A stretch of 64,000 bases of DNA from Olsenella sp. SW781 (GTDB lineage Bacteria > Actinomycetota > Coriobacteriia > Coriobacteriales > Atopobiaceae): NCBI RefSeq assembly GCF_012027725.1, contig NZ_SJOU01000006.1, positions 1-64,000 of the forward strand, given 5' to 3'. Shown piece after piece: positions 50,116 through 58,450 of this stretch. Under the pieces are notes generated by a model. The model ran no database searches. It saw nothing but the letters and a program-made list of their open reading frames with translations, and was not told the origin of the DNA. The translations under genes and the position numbers were made by a program. Each line of letters starts with the position of its first letter. Positions within the stretch are counted from its first letter, which is position 1.

Positions 50116-50192
50116 GCGAGAGCTCCGCTCGATGAGTGGGATGGGTCTGGGCGGCCTCCCGCCGGAGGCAGCCCGTGAGGGCGCCCGGTCTC

Positions 50193-50294
50193 CTAGCGCC
50201 CGACCTCGCGGCACGGCGCGTCAGAGTGCCCGGGCTTGGGCATCTCCATGACCACCATGGCCATCATCGAAATATGTGCGGCAGCAATGTTCAT
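50193..50294 (-). CDS. Methionine-rich leader peptide of the metNIQ operon
   Basis: This 33-codon minus-strand frame begins at the ATG 50294 and ends at a TAG (50193). It starts MNIAAAH and has five further Met residues between positions 10 and 18 (MMAMVVMEM). It ends 77 bp before metN. Downstream, GCCTCC-GGC-GGGAGGC inside GGGC...GCCC can form a hairpin, and GCGCC near the end of the peptide can pair with GGGCGC. This is the layout of a ribosome-mediated attenuator reading methionyl-tRNA supply. There is no poly-T tract, so control may be translational or Rho-linked. Confidence 0.6.
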   Translation of the reverse strand: MNIAAAHISMMAMVVMEMPKPGHSDAPCREVGR

Positions 50295-50389
50295 GCGGGC
50301 TACCTTATCAGCCCGCGCGCAGGGGCGAGAAAGACGTAACATTCTTGCAAAGTGTTACGACAGTGCCGGCGAGAGGGCAGCGGACCCCC

Positions 50390-50758
50390 CTACCGCACCG
50401 TGGCGCCAAATGGCAGCAGGGCGAGCTTGGCCATCTTGAAGAGCTGCAGGCCAAACGGAATGCCCACGACGGTGACGCAGAAGAGGGCGCCTTCGACGAG
50501 GTAGCAGAGGGCCGACCACCAGCCGCCGAGCAGCACCCAGACCACGTTGGCCGCAAGCGACGGGGCGCCTCCCCCGTACTCGATCGTCTTGCCGAAGGGC
50601 GCGAGCGTGAGGGAGGCCATCTTGAACGCCTGCCGGCCGAGCGGGATGCCGATGATCGTCACATAGCAGATCACGCCGGTGAGGAAGAACCCGAGCGCCG
50701 TGACCCAGCCTCCCGTGAGGATCCAGATGATGTTGAAGACCACGCTGAGGCAGCCCAT
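50390..50758 (-). CDS. YccF-family inner-membrane protein
   Basis: This 122-residue protein has two copies of the YccF domain: FNIIWILTGGWVTALGFFLT with GIPLGRQAFKMASLTLAPFG, and NVVWVLLGGWWSALCYLVEG with GIPFGLQLFKMAKLALLPFG. About four transmembrane segments are present. The function of the family is not established. The ATG has AGGAGCGAC upstream. It is divergent from nothing obvious and precedes the met leader region on the same strand. Confidence 0.9.
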   Translation of the reverse strand: MGCLSVVFNIIWILTGGWVTALGFFLTGVICYVTIIGIPLGRQAFKMASLTLAPFGKTIEYGGGAPSLAANVVWVLLGGWWSALCYLVEGALFCVTVVGIPFGLQLFKMAKLALLPFGATVR

Positions 50759-50889
50759 GTCGCTCCTATCGAACGTCCTTCTCGATGCTCGAATTCCTAC
50801 CCGTCAGGCACCGACGCCAGTCACCCTCCACGAATTATCGGCGCCGCACCACTCCCCCGCGCGGCGACGATACCGCAAGAGGGCGTCAC

Positions 50890-50960
50890 AGCATGCACTC
50901 TGCGACCGGACGAGGACGACTCCCCAGATGGCGTCTGGGGAGTCGCGCAGAATGCGTGCT
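50890..50960. repeat. Nested 71-bp palindrome
   Basis: The outer arms AGCATGCACTCTGCG (50890-50904) and CGCAGAATGCGTGCT (50946-50960) pair with two mismatches. The inner arms GACTCCCCAGA (50918-50928) and TCTGGGGAGTC (50934-50944) are perfect. It lies at the 3' end of the vWA gene and may act as its terminator. Confidence 0.7.
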
Positions 50961-50961
50961 G

Positions 50962-51606
50962 CTATCTCCTCCGCGCCCTCACGTCAGCGTCAAGGCCCGC
51001 GCGCCACGAGTCGCCCATCACCGAGCCAGGCGCGCCGGAGCGCACGTTCGCCACCGCCATCGCCATCGCGCTGTAGAGCACCTCGGTGCCGCGCCCGTCC
51101 GCCACGTAGTCCGCCGCGCGCTCGCTCGCAATGCCGAGGTGAGACGCCTCCGCGGCCGCATCGATGTTCGCCCCGATGAAGAGGAACTCCCAGCCCCGCT
51201 CACGATGCTGCTCGATCATCTTCTTGACCTGCGGATACGTGAAGCGTCGGCTCGCGTTTTCCATGCCGTCCGTGGTGATGACGAAGAGCACCCTGTCCGC
51301 CGCGTGACCCCTTGGCTGCACGCGCTGGACAAGGTCGACGTGCCCGATGGCGCCACCGACGGCGTCGAGCAGGGCCGTGCAGCCGCAGCAGCGATAGTCG
51401 GCGCGCGTGAGCGCGGGGACCTCGCGGATGTCCAGCCGGTCGTGCAGGACGCGTGAGCCGTCCGAGAAGAGAATCGTGGAGACCGTGGCCTCGCCCGGCT
51501 CCTCTCGGTTCTTCTCGATGAGGCTGTTGAAGCCACCGACGGTATCGGCCTCGAGCCCCGCCATCGAGCCGCTCGCATCGAGGATGAAGACGATTTCCGT
51601 ACGCAT
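50962..51606 (-). CDS. von Willebrand factor A-domain protein
   Basis: This 214-residue single vWA domain has MIDAS residues DASGS near the N-terminus (IVFILDASGSMAGLEADTVG), a Thr in RCCGCTALLDAVGG and the Asp in FVITTDGMENASRRF. It resembles small cytoplasmic vWA proteins of tellurium-resistance-like or phage-defence loci, but no Ter genes are adjacent. The ATG has AAGGAGGTAGCA upstream. It lies next to a macro-domain protein on the same strand. Confidence 0.88.
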   Translation of the reverse strand: MRTEIVFILDASGSMAGLEADTVGGFNSLIEKNREEPGEATVSTILFSDGSRVLHDRLDIREVPALTRADYRCCGCTALLDAVGGAIGHVDLVQRVQPRGHAADRVLFVITTDGMENASRRFTYPQVKKMIEQHRERGWEFLFIGANIDAAAEASHLGIASERAADYVADGRGTEVLYSAMAMAVANVRSGAPGSVMGDSWRAGLDADVRARRR

Positions 51607-51720
51607 TGCTACCTCCTTCGTCGTGGTCATGCCCTACGACTGGGAGGTTACGCGTAGCGGCAACACGAGAGGTAAACCACGAGGCGACATTCGCTCGCCG
51701 ATGGCCCACGCACCGGCGGC

Positions 51721-52746
51721 CTACTGGGAGCCGAGCAGCGGCTGATCGAAGGCGAAGAGGGCCTCGTTCACGGCAATGACGTCATGGACGCCGCGCATGA
51801 GGTAGAACTCCACGATCACGTCGAACTTGCTGCTGTGCGAGAGCGCGAGGCCGGCGCGGGCGAGAAGCTCCCGCGTCTGAGGGAGCGTGAGCTCGAGCGC
51901 CAGGGCGAGGGCCACCGCAGTGGGCTTGGTCGGCTGGTAGTCCACTCGGGACCGGATCTTGGAGAAGAGCTGCCGGCTCAGATTGGCCCGCCGATAGACC
52001 TGGGCGTCGGTGAGCCCGCGCTCGTCAATCAGGGCGAGAAGCGCCTGCGAGAAGGACGCGTCGAGGTGCGACAGCCGTTCGGCGAGCTCGTCCGAGGCGG
52101 GGGCGAACGCCATGGGCGCGCATGCCGTGTACTTCCGCCCCGCCGCCGCGGACGGCAGCGGGGCACCGAGGGCCTCGAGCTCCCTCCGGCGGTCGCGCAG
52201 GAAGGGGCTCGCGTCAACGTACGCGTCGTCGACGAACTCGCGCAGCTCGCCGATGAGCGCCACGCTCTCCGCGACCACGTCGCGCGAGAAGACGACGAGC
52301 GTGGCATCCACGTCAGGATGCGCGTCGAGAAAGGCCTGCGCCTCGGCGCGCGCGACGTCGAGGGCCTCGTGCACGGGGCAGCCGAAGACGCCGGCGGAGA
52401 TGAGCGGGAACGCGACGGAGGAGGCACCAAGACGCGCAGCCTCGGAGAAGGCGCTCCGGTAGCAGCTGCGAAGCAGGTCCTTCTCGCCCCGCGCGCCACC
52501 CCGCCAGACGGGCCCGACGGCATGGACGACCCAACGACAGGGAAGGTCGAACCCCGGCGTGGTCACGGCCTTGCCCGCGGGGCAGCCGCCGATCCGCGCG
52601 CACGCCTCCGACATGCGGTCACGCCCCGCGCCGGCAAAGATGGCCCCGCACACGCCACCGCCCTCCATGAGCCGCTCGTTGGCAGCGTTGACAAGCACGT
52701 CCGCGCTCACGCGCGCGATATCGTCGCGAACGATGGAAAACGGCAT
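51721..52746 (-). CDS. Macro-domain protein with C-terminal HTH-like region
   Basis: This 341-residue protein has an N-terminal macro domain (about 1-170): DDIARVSADVLVNAANERLM, GGGVCGAIFAGAGRD, RWVVHAVGPVW, SVAFPLISAGVFGCPVHEA. Such domains bind or hydrolyse ADP-ribose groups. After a linker, residues about 230-341 form a helix-rich region with an XRE-like pattern (GLTDAQVYRRANLSRQLFSK, then TKPTAVALALALELTLPQTR), followed by YLMRGVHDVIAVNEALFAF. This arrangement recurs in Firmicutes and actinobacteria. An 11-mer copy lies at 52477-52487 and is read GEKD. The vWA gene follows. Confidence 0.85.
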   Translation of the reverse strand: MPFSIVRDDIARVSADVLVNAANERLMEGGGVCGAIFAGAGRDRMSEACARIGGCPAGKAVTTPGFDLPCRWVVHAVGPVWRGGARGEKDLLRSCYRSAFSEAARLGASSVAFPLISAGVFGCPVHEALDVARAEAQAFLDAHPDVDATLVVFSRDVVAESVALIGELREFVDDAYVDASPFLRDRRRELEALGAPLPSAAAGRKYTACAPMAFAPASDELAERLSHLDASFSQALLALIDERGLTDAQVYRRANLSRQLFSKIRSRVDYQPTKPTAVALALALELTLPQTRELLARAGLALSHSSKFDVIVEFYLMRGVHDVIAVNEALFAFDQPLLGSQ

Positions 52747-53006
52747 GGCGGTCCTCCCTCGCAAAGCGGGCGTTGGGCATCGCGACCCCTCACGCGACAC
52801 TATACCCCGCCCCCCCTTGGGCGAGGTGGTGCGCGAGGGGCGCGAATAGTCAAGCGGCCTTACGGAAGGATTCCCTACGCGGGACCAACCCTAACGAGAG
52901 CCGAGGAACCCTGACCCACAGAAGACCAGGGCGAGAAGGGCAGCTTACGGACGCGCTCAAAAATGAGGTGAGTTTTGTCCATGGGACGCGACCAAAGGGG
53001 GGACGC

Positions 53007-56000
53007 ATGGAACAGGGCACGGAGCAGGGCACGACGGTCGGGGTCTCCCGCCGCGGCTTCCTCAGGCTGGTGATGACCGCTGGTCTGGGCCTCGTGGCGA
53101 CGGGGGCCGCTCAGCCGGGAATCGCATGGGCCGACGAGACGGGCCTCTCGCGCGAGGGCGTAAGGGCGCGCCTTCTCATTGGGTCCGACCTGCACGTCAA
53201 CAACAACACGGGTGCCGAGCCGCGCGACGCCGACAAGAAGCTGCGGTTTGCCTTCGACACGATCTATGAGATCGACCCGCAGCTCGACGCGTTCTGTCTG
53301 GTGGGCGACCTCACCGACAACGGCAGCAACGACCAGTACGAGCGCCTCATGGCCCTCATCAACGACGGCGGTGCGCACAACGCGGGCTACACCGACGGCA
53401 CGGGACACACGCAGATGATCCTCTGCCAGGGCAACCACGAGACGTACAACTGGGGCGTCACCCTCGCGCGCTCCGTCTTTGAGGACCGCACCGGCCAGGC
53501 GGCGAACAAGGTCGTGGACGTGAACGGCGTGCGCGTCATCACGATGGGCCCCATCGGTGCGAGCGACGGCGACTACCGCCCCAACTACGACTGGTTCAAG
53601 CAGCAGCTCGAGGAGCAGGGCTGCGATGACGGCGTGCCGTTCCTCGTGCTGACCCACCACCAGATGCGCGGGTCCTCCTACACCTCGCCCGAGTGGCACG
53701 GCAACTTCGGCCAGGGAGAGGCCAACGACTTCCAGAAGCTCATGGCCCAGTACCCCAACCTGATCCAGGTCTCCGGACACAGCCACGCCACGCTGGAGGA
53801 CGAGCGTTCCATCAGCCAGGACCTCGGGTTCACCGCCATCCAGGACTCCACGATCGGCGCCTACTACGAGAACGAGACCGGCAAGGTCGACCCCGACTCC
53901 GGCAACGGCGCCTCCGTGCCGCCGCAGACGGCCGACGTCTTCACCCCGGGCACCAGCCGTCAGGAGGCGTCGCAGGTCGTCCTTCTCGACTTCATGGAGG
54001 ACGACACCGTGCGCGCCTACCGCATCTCGCTCGTGCGCTCCCGCGCCGAGGGCGAGGGCGTCGTCTACCTGTACGAGCCGTGGGTCATCGACCCCAGCGA
54101 CATGACCGCCTACACCACCGCGCGCGAGTCCACCGCCGCCCCCACCTGGCCCGCGGGCGCCGAGGTCACCGTCGACGAGGTCACCAACACCTCCGCCAAG
54201 GTGCACTTCCCCGCCGCCCAGCCCGGCTCCGAGCGCGGCGATGACATGGTCCACGAGTACAAGCTCGTCGCCGAGGCCGAGGACGGCTCGACCGTCACCA
54301 AGCGCATCTTCGGGGACTACTACCGTCCCGCCGCGTACATCCGCAACTCCTGGGCCGTCGCCTTCAAGGGGCTCGTCGCCGACACCACCTACACCATGAG
54401 CGTCTACGCCCAGACCTCCTGGAACAAGGAGGCGGGCTCCGAGGGCTCCGGCACCTGGGCCGGCAGCACCGAGCCGGCACCCAACTCCACCTCCCCGGCC
54501 ATCGTCTCGGCAGCCTTCACCACCGGCTCCGCGCCCGTGACCCCGCGCGCGATCCTCGACATCGACTACCGCGAGGGCGTGACCGAGGACGCCATGGGCC
54601 ACACGCCCAACCGCGAGCAGGGCATGGGGCTCGTAGAGGACGAGGAGATCGGCTTTAAGGCGCTCGAGGCCAACGGCTCCACCGGCTGGGGCTACCGCCT
54701 CTCCGCCACCGACTACGACCAGTTCGTCGGCGCCTCCACGCACGAGTGCTACTTCAAGCTCGTCGACAACCAGACCGACCAGTGCCTCTTCTCCAACCAG
54801 CAGAGCGCCGGCGCCGGCTTCGAGGTGGAGAACGGCAAGATCGAGTTCTGGTACAACAACGACCAGGACAGGCGAATCCTCGGCACCCCCGTCAACACCG
54901 ACGAGTGGGTCCACGCCGTCGCCACCTATGACGGCACGAACGTCACGCTCTACGTCAACGGCGAGCAGGCCGACCAGGTGAGCGCCGGCAAGATGACCGT
55001 GCCGAGTCCCGACCGCTACTACGTCTGCTCCGACGTGAGCACCTCCAACATGCCGGAGATCTGTGCCAAGGCCGGCACCCGCGTCGCCTTCGCGCGCCTC
55101 TTCCCCTACGCCATGACGGCCGAGCAGGTCAGGACCGCCTACGCCGCCCGCCTGCTCCCGCCTGCGCCGGAGAAGCTCCTCGACGTCGACTTCGCCGCCG
55201 TCGAGCGCGCCGCCGGCATCGCGGACGCCGCCGGGCACGAGGCCGTCCACCCCGAGCTCGCCGCGACCGCCGTCATCGCCTACGACGAGGCCCTGGGCCA
55301 GAACGTCTTCGAGTGCGACGGCAGGAGCGCCTTCGGCTTTGCGTTCGACCAGGACGACTACACCTACCTCGGCAACGAGCACGCCCTCGAGTGCGTCTTC
55401 ATGGCACACGACCTCGACTCCGACCAGTGCTTCATCTCCAACCAGCAGAGCTCCGGCGACGGCCTGGAGATCGCCGGCAACAGCGACACGCACGGCAAGA
55501 TGGCCTTCTGGTTCAACTCCAACGGCTCCGGCACGCCCAAGCCGGCCGGAGCGGTGACCGCCGACGTCTGGCACCACGCCCTCGGCGTCTACAGCTGCGG
55601 CAAGGTCCGCATGTACATCGACGGCAGGCTCTGCGAGGAGGCCGACGCCAAGGGCGGCCTCGAGGTCCCGCCCGAGAACTGCCGGAACTACTACGTCGGC
55701 GCCGACGTCTACACCGGCGGCGGGGCGCAGCTCTTCACCAAGCCCGGCACCAAGATCGCCCGCGCGGCCATCCTCTCCAAGGCCCCGTCCGAGGACGAGA
55801 TCAAGGCCATCGCCGCCGGCTTCCCGCTCGACCCCAACGCCGAGCCCGACACCGTCACGGTGAGCTTCGCCTGGGCCGGCAGCCTCGCCCCCGAGGGCGC
55901 CGCGCTGCCCGAGGACATGACCGTGGAGAAGGGCTCCTCCGTGACCCTTCCCGCCTCCCCCGCCAAGGGCGAGACCGTCAAGGGCGAGAAGGACGGCGTC

Positions 56001-56603
56001 GCCGGCACCTGGACCTTCGGCGGATGGGACCACGAGGACGGCTTCCTCGCGGAGGGCAACGTCATCGTGAGCGGCACCTGGGCCTTTGTCGCCGACGAGG
56101 TCATCCCGGTGGTCGACAAGACCGAGCTCCAGAACAAGGTGGACGAGGCCGCCTCGCTCATCCAGGGCGACTACACCGCCAGCTCCTGGGCCGCCTTCGC
56201 CGCCGCCCTCTCGCAGGCCAACGCAGTTCTCGCCAACCAGGGCGCCAGCGAGAAGGACGTCTCCGACGCGCTCGCCTCGCTCGACGCCGCCCGCAACGCG
56301 CTCGTGAGGAACTCTGGCACCGGCTCTGGCACCGGCAGCGGCTCTGGCACCGGCAGCGGCTCTGGCGCCGGCTCTGGCACCGGCAGCGGCGCCGACTCCA
56401 CCGGCAAGAGGCCGAGCTCCGGCACGGGCTCCGGCTCTGCCGTCCCCGACACCGGCGACGCCACGTCGATGATCGGCTCCGTGGTGGGCGCGCTCGGCGT
56501 CCTCTCCCTCGGCGGCGCCGGCATCCTCTCAGGCATCAGCCGTCGCCACGCTAGCGACGACGTGATCATCTACGACGAGGACGACGCCGACCTCGTCGAC
56601 TAG
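53007..56603 (+). CDS. Tat-secreted metallophosphoesterase with LamG-like and FIVAR domains, cell-wall anchored
   Basis: This 1198-residue exoprotein begins with a twin-arginine signal (VSRRGFLRLVMTAGLGLVAT). A calcineurin-like phosphoesterase domain follows (about 55-350) with metal motifs GSDLHVNNN, VGDLTDN, GNHETYNW, THHQMRG and SGHSHATLED. A fibronectin-like segment comes next, then two concanavalin/LamG-like domains (about 510-710 and 720-930, each starting LDIDYREG or LDVDFAAV with FSNQQSAG or ISNQQSSG). A FIVAR helical repeat (about 1030-1095), a Gly-Ser-Thr linker, VPDTGD and a hydrophobic helix complete it. VPDTG resembles a variant sortase motif, followed by an acidic tail. Probably a nucleotide or sugar-phosphate hydrolase. 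The ATG follows AAAGGGGGGACGC. Confidence 0.9.
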   Translation: MEQGTEQGTTVGVSRRGFLRLVMTAGLGLVATGAAQPGIAWADETGLSREGVRARLLIGSDLHVNNNTGAEPRDADKKLRFAFDTIYEIDPQLDAFCLVGDLTDNGSNDQYERLMALINDGGAHNAGYTDGTGHTQMILCQGNHETYNWGVTLARSVFEDRTGQAANKVVDVNGVRVITMGPIGASDGDYRPNYDWFKQQLEEQGCDDGVPFLVLTHHQMRGSSYTSPEWHGNFGQGEANDFQKLMAQYPNLIQVSGHSHATLEDERSISQDLGFTAIQDSTIGAYYENETGKVDPDSGNGASVPPQTADVFTPGTSRQEASQVVLLDFMEDDTVRAYRISLVRSRAEGEGVVYLYEPWVIDPSDMTAYTTARESTAAPTWPAGAEVTVDEVTNTSAKVHFPAAQPGSERGDDMVHEYKLVAEAEDGSTVTKRIFGDYYRPAAYIRNSWAVAFKGLVADTTYTMSVYAQTSWNKEAGSEGSGTWAGSTEPAPNSTSPAIVSAAFTTGSAPVTPRAILDIDYREGVTEDAMGHTPNREQGMGLVEDEEIGFKALEANGSTGWGYRLSATDYDQFVGASTHECYFKLVDNQTDQCLFSNQQSAGAGFEVENGKIEFWYNNDQDRRILGTPVNTDEWVHAVATYDGTNVTLYVNGEQADQVSAGKMTVPSPDRYYVCSDVSTSNMPEICAKAGTRVAFARLFPYAMTAEQVRTAYAARLLPPAPEKLLDVDFAAVERAAGIADAAGHEAVHPELAATAVIAYDEALGQNVFECDGRSAFGFAFDQDDYTYLGNEHALECVFMAHDLDSDQCFISNQQSSGDGLEIAGNSDTHGKMAFWFNSNGSGTPKPAGAVTADVWHHALGVYSCGKVRMYIDGRLCEEADAKGGLEVPPENCRNYYVGADVYTGGGAQLFTKPGTKIARAAILSKAPSEDEIKAIAAGFPLDPNAEPDTVTVSFAWAGSLAPEGAALPEDMTVEKGSSVTLPASPAKGETVKGEKDGVAGTWTFGGWDHEDGFLAEGNVIVSGTWAFVADEVIPVVDKTELQNKVDEAASLIQGDYTASSWAAFAAALSQANAVLANQGASEKDVSDALASLDAARNALVRNSGTGSGTGSGSGTGSGSGAGSGTGSGADSTGKRPSSGTGSGSAVPDTGDATSMIGSVVGALGVLSLGGAGILSGISRRHASDDVIIYDEDDADLVD

Positions 56604-56611
56604 CGTGACGC

Positions 56612-56633
56612 AGGGGCGGGGCGACAGCCCCGC
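56612..56633 (+). terminator. GC-rich hairpin
   Basis: GGGCGGGGC-GACA-GCCCCGCC forms a tight stem between the convergent phosphoesterase and DUF4203 genes. There is no T run. Confidence 0.6.
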
Positions 56634-56637
56634 CTCG

Positions 56638-57246
56638 CTACTCCGTGCGCGTCTGGACGATCGAGCCCACGATGGTGAGCGCGATGGTGCCAACGAGGAT
56701 GGGGGTCGCATAGGCCGCGGCGAAGTCCCCGCCCACGAAGGCCGTGAGGGAGTCGAAGGTCGCGAGCGCGTCGCCGGGCACCGCGCACGCGGCGAGCTGC
56801 CCGAAGGCCAGCACGGTGGCGAGCACGTTGGGCACCAGGAAGGATGAGCCGGCCCAGGCGGTGCCGATGCGCACGGCGGCGTCGGCCCAGTGCACGGCAG
56901 CGAGGCCGAGCAGGACGCCCGCCACGACCATGATGATGCCGAGGTAGTCAGCCGCCTCCTGGGGCAGCAGCATGGTGACGATGAAGCCGAGCGCGGCGCC
57001 GGAGACGAGACCGACGATGAAGACGCCCGCCTTGTAGGCATACTTGGAGAGCAGCGCGGCCACCACGCCGAGCACCGCGCCGATCGCGAGCGACACGGGC
57101 GAGGCGTCCGTGGAGCCCAGCGCCACGTTGAAGACGCCGATGAACACGAGCACGCCGAGCAGCACGTAGAAGAGCTTCTTTCCGAAGAAGCACGCCGCGG
57201 CGCCGGCGGCGATGTTGACGAGCAGGTAGAGAATGACGAACTCCAT
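56638..57246 (-). CDS. DUF4203/TMEM198-like membrane protein
   Basis: This 202-residue protein has seven or so hydrophobic segments, Gly-rich: VILYLLVNIAAGAAACFFGK, LFYVLLGVLVFIGVFNVALG, and KAGVFIVGLVSGAALGFIVT. This fits the DUF4203 family of small Gly/Ala-rich membrane proteins of unknown function. The start ATG is preceded by GAGAGGAAACGC. The gap to the next gene is AT-rich at 57285-57305 (AATTATTAATTATA), a likely promoter. Confidence 0.7.
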   Translation of the reverse strand: MEFVILYLLVNIAAGAAACFFGKKLFYVLLGVLVFIGVFNVALGSTDASPVSLAIGAVLGVVAALLSKYAYKAGVFIVGLVSGAALGFIVTMLLPQEAADYLGIIMVVAGVLLGLAAVHWADAAVRIGTAWAGSSFLVPNVLATVLAFGQLAACAVPGDALATFDSLTAFVGGDFAAAYATPILVGTIALTIVGSIVQTRTE

Positions 57247-57325
57247 GCGTTTCCTCTCCGCGAGAAGGGCGGTCACAGGCGAAAAACAGAATTATTAATT
57301 ATAGCCGAGAAGAACGGGATGCCCC

Positions 57326-57763
57326 TCAACGCCCGCTTGACCCGCCCTCGTCAGGGACGTCGCCGAGCGCGGCCGGCACGACGGGCGCCACCAGGGCGAG
57401 CGAGAACATCGCCAGGAAGGGAGAGAACCCCAGCCAGTCCACCGTGAGGGCAGGCACCAGGGAGAGCGCCACGTTGCCGAGCGCAAGCGTGGTCACCACG
57501 CGACAGGCCATGCGGGCGGGCGCGGGAATCGCAATGCCGCGGCGGCGGACCCACACGAGGCCGCCCACCACGCCGACCGCGTACAGGACGCCGGGGAGGG
57601 AGTACGCCAGCAGCGCCCGCAGCGAGGGGTCCGTCGACGAGTACGTGGAGCCGTACACGTACGAGGGGGCGCTTCCCAGGCGCGAGAAGACGAGGAGCAT
57701 GCCAAACAGGACGATCACGAGACCCCAGGCGACGAGGTTGATGGCGTAGGACCTCTGCTTCAT
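57326..57763 (-). CDS. Four-helix membrane protein, paralogue A
   Basis: This 145-residue protein has four hydrophobic helices: YAINLVAWGLVIVLFGMLLV, LRALLAYSLPGVLYAVGVVG, VVTTLALGNVALSLVPAL and FLAMFSLALVAPVVPAAL. I recognise no named family. Helices 1-3 and the basic loop after helix 2 (VRRRGIAIPAPARMACR) resemble the next gene upstream, so the two look like a tandem duplication. The ATG follows GGGGAGGTCGCC. The C-terminus is acidic. Confidence 0.75.
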   Translation of the reverse strand: MKQRSYAINLVAWGLVIVLFGMLLVFSRLGSAPSYVYGSTYSSTDPSLRALLAYSLPGVLYAVGVVGGLVWVRRRGIAIPAPARMACRVVTTLALGNVALSLVPALTVDWLGFSPFLAMFSLALVAPVVPAALGDVPDEGGSSGR

Positions 57764-57853
57764 GGCGACCTCCCCGTCCGAGGCCGGCAGACCATCGGGA
57801 TACCACCAGTATTCCCATCGGGCGGCGCGGGCCGCCGGCACATCGCCCAGCGG

Positions 57854-58339
57854 CTACTCCGCGCGCTCGTCCGGCAGGTGCCTGGAGAGCGGCCCGCGCT
57901 TGGCGGCGTCGACCGGCGCGATGCCCAGCGCGTACAGGAACCCGAAGAACATGACCATGATCGGCGCCACCATCGTGACGTAGACGACCACCACCGTCGG
58001 GATCATGAGCGCCCCCGCGGTGTCCGGCGCAAGCGCGGGCACCGCGGCGAGCAGCACGAACGCGAGGACGAGCAGCGCCAGCACGAGGCAGGCCGTCCGG
58101 GAGACGCGCCCCATCCTGATGCGCTTGAACCACACGAGCAGAAGGCCGATGAGCGCGCCGATCGCATAGAGCAGCAGCGGGGACGCGAGCACGACGCCCA
58201 GCTGCACGAGCGCGGAGTCGCCAATGGCGGCGGAGACGACCTCGAAGTCGGTCATGTGGTACCACGCGAGAAACGCGACGGACGCAGCCGCTACGACGAC
58301 CCACGCGGCAAAGTTACCAATGAACGTAGATTTCTTCAC
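57854..58339 (-). CDS. Four-helix membrane protein, paralogue B
   Basis: This 161-residue protein starts at a GTG (VKKSTFIGNFAAWVVVAAAS) with GGGAGGACGTC upstream. The helix pattern matches paralogue A: LASPLLLYAIGALIGLLLVW followed by FKRIRMGRVSRTACL and VLALLVLAFVLLAAVPALAP, then an extra helix pair at the C-terminus. The long open frame further upstream runs antisense to the hemolysin III gene and is not coding. The function is unknown. The 58340-58450 gap is divergent toward hemolysin III. Confidence 0.75.
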   Translation of the reverse strand: MKKSTFIGNFAAWVVVAAASVAFLAWYHMTDFEVVSAAIGDSALVQLGVVLASPLLLYAIGALIGLLLVWFKRIRMGRVSRTACLVLALLVLAFVLLAAVPALAPDTAGALMIPTVVVVYVTMVAPIMVMFFGFLYALGIAPVDAAKRGPLSRHLPDERAE

Positions 58340-58450
58340 GACGTCCTCCCTCGACGCGCGTCGGGCTATGCTTTCCCACGGCGCAACGACAGCGTGCAAC
58401 GTGAGCATTATACCCGCGTTGCGCACGGCCCTCGTCAGCGGGGAGGAAGC

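Noticed and set aside
50116-50294. SAM riboswitch upstream of metN
   Set aside because: I could not find the conserved SAM-I or SAM-IV core; a short Met-rich frame explains the leader better.
52875-56033. 1052-codon open frame antisense to the phosphoesterase gene
   Set aside because: Low-complexity Gly/Val/Ala/Arg composition and no motifs; the plus-strand protein has clear calcineurin and LamG-like domains.
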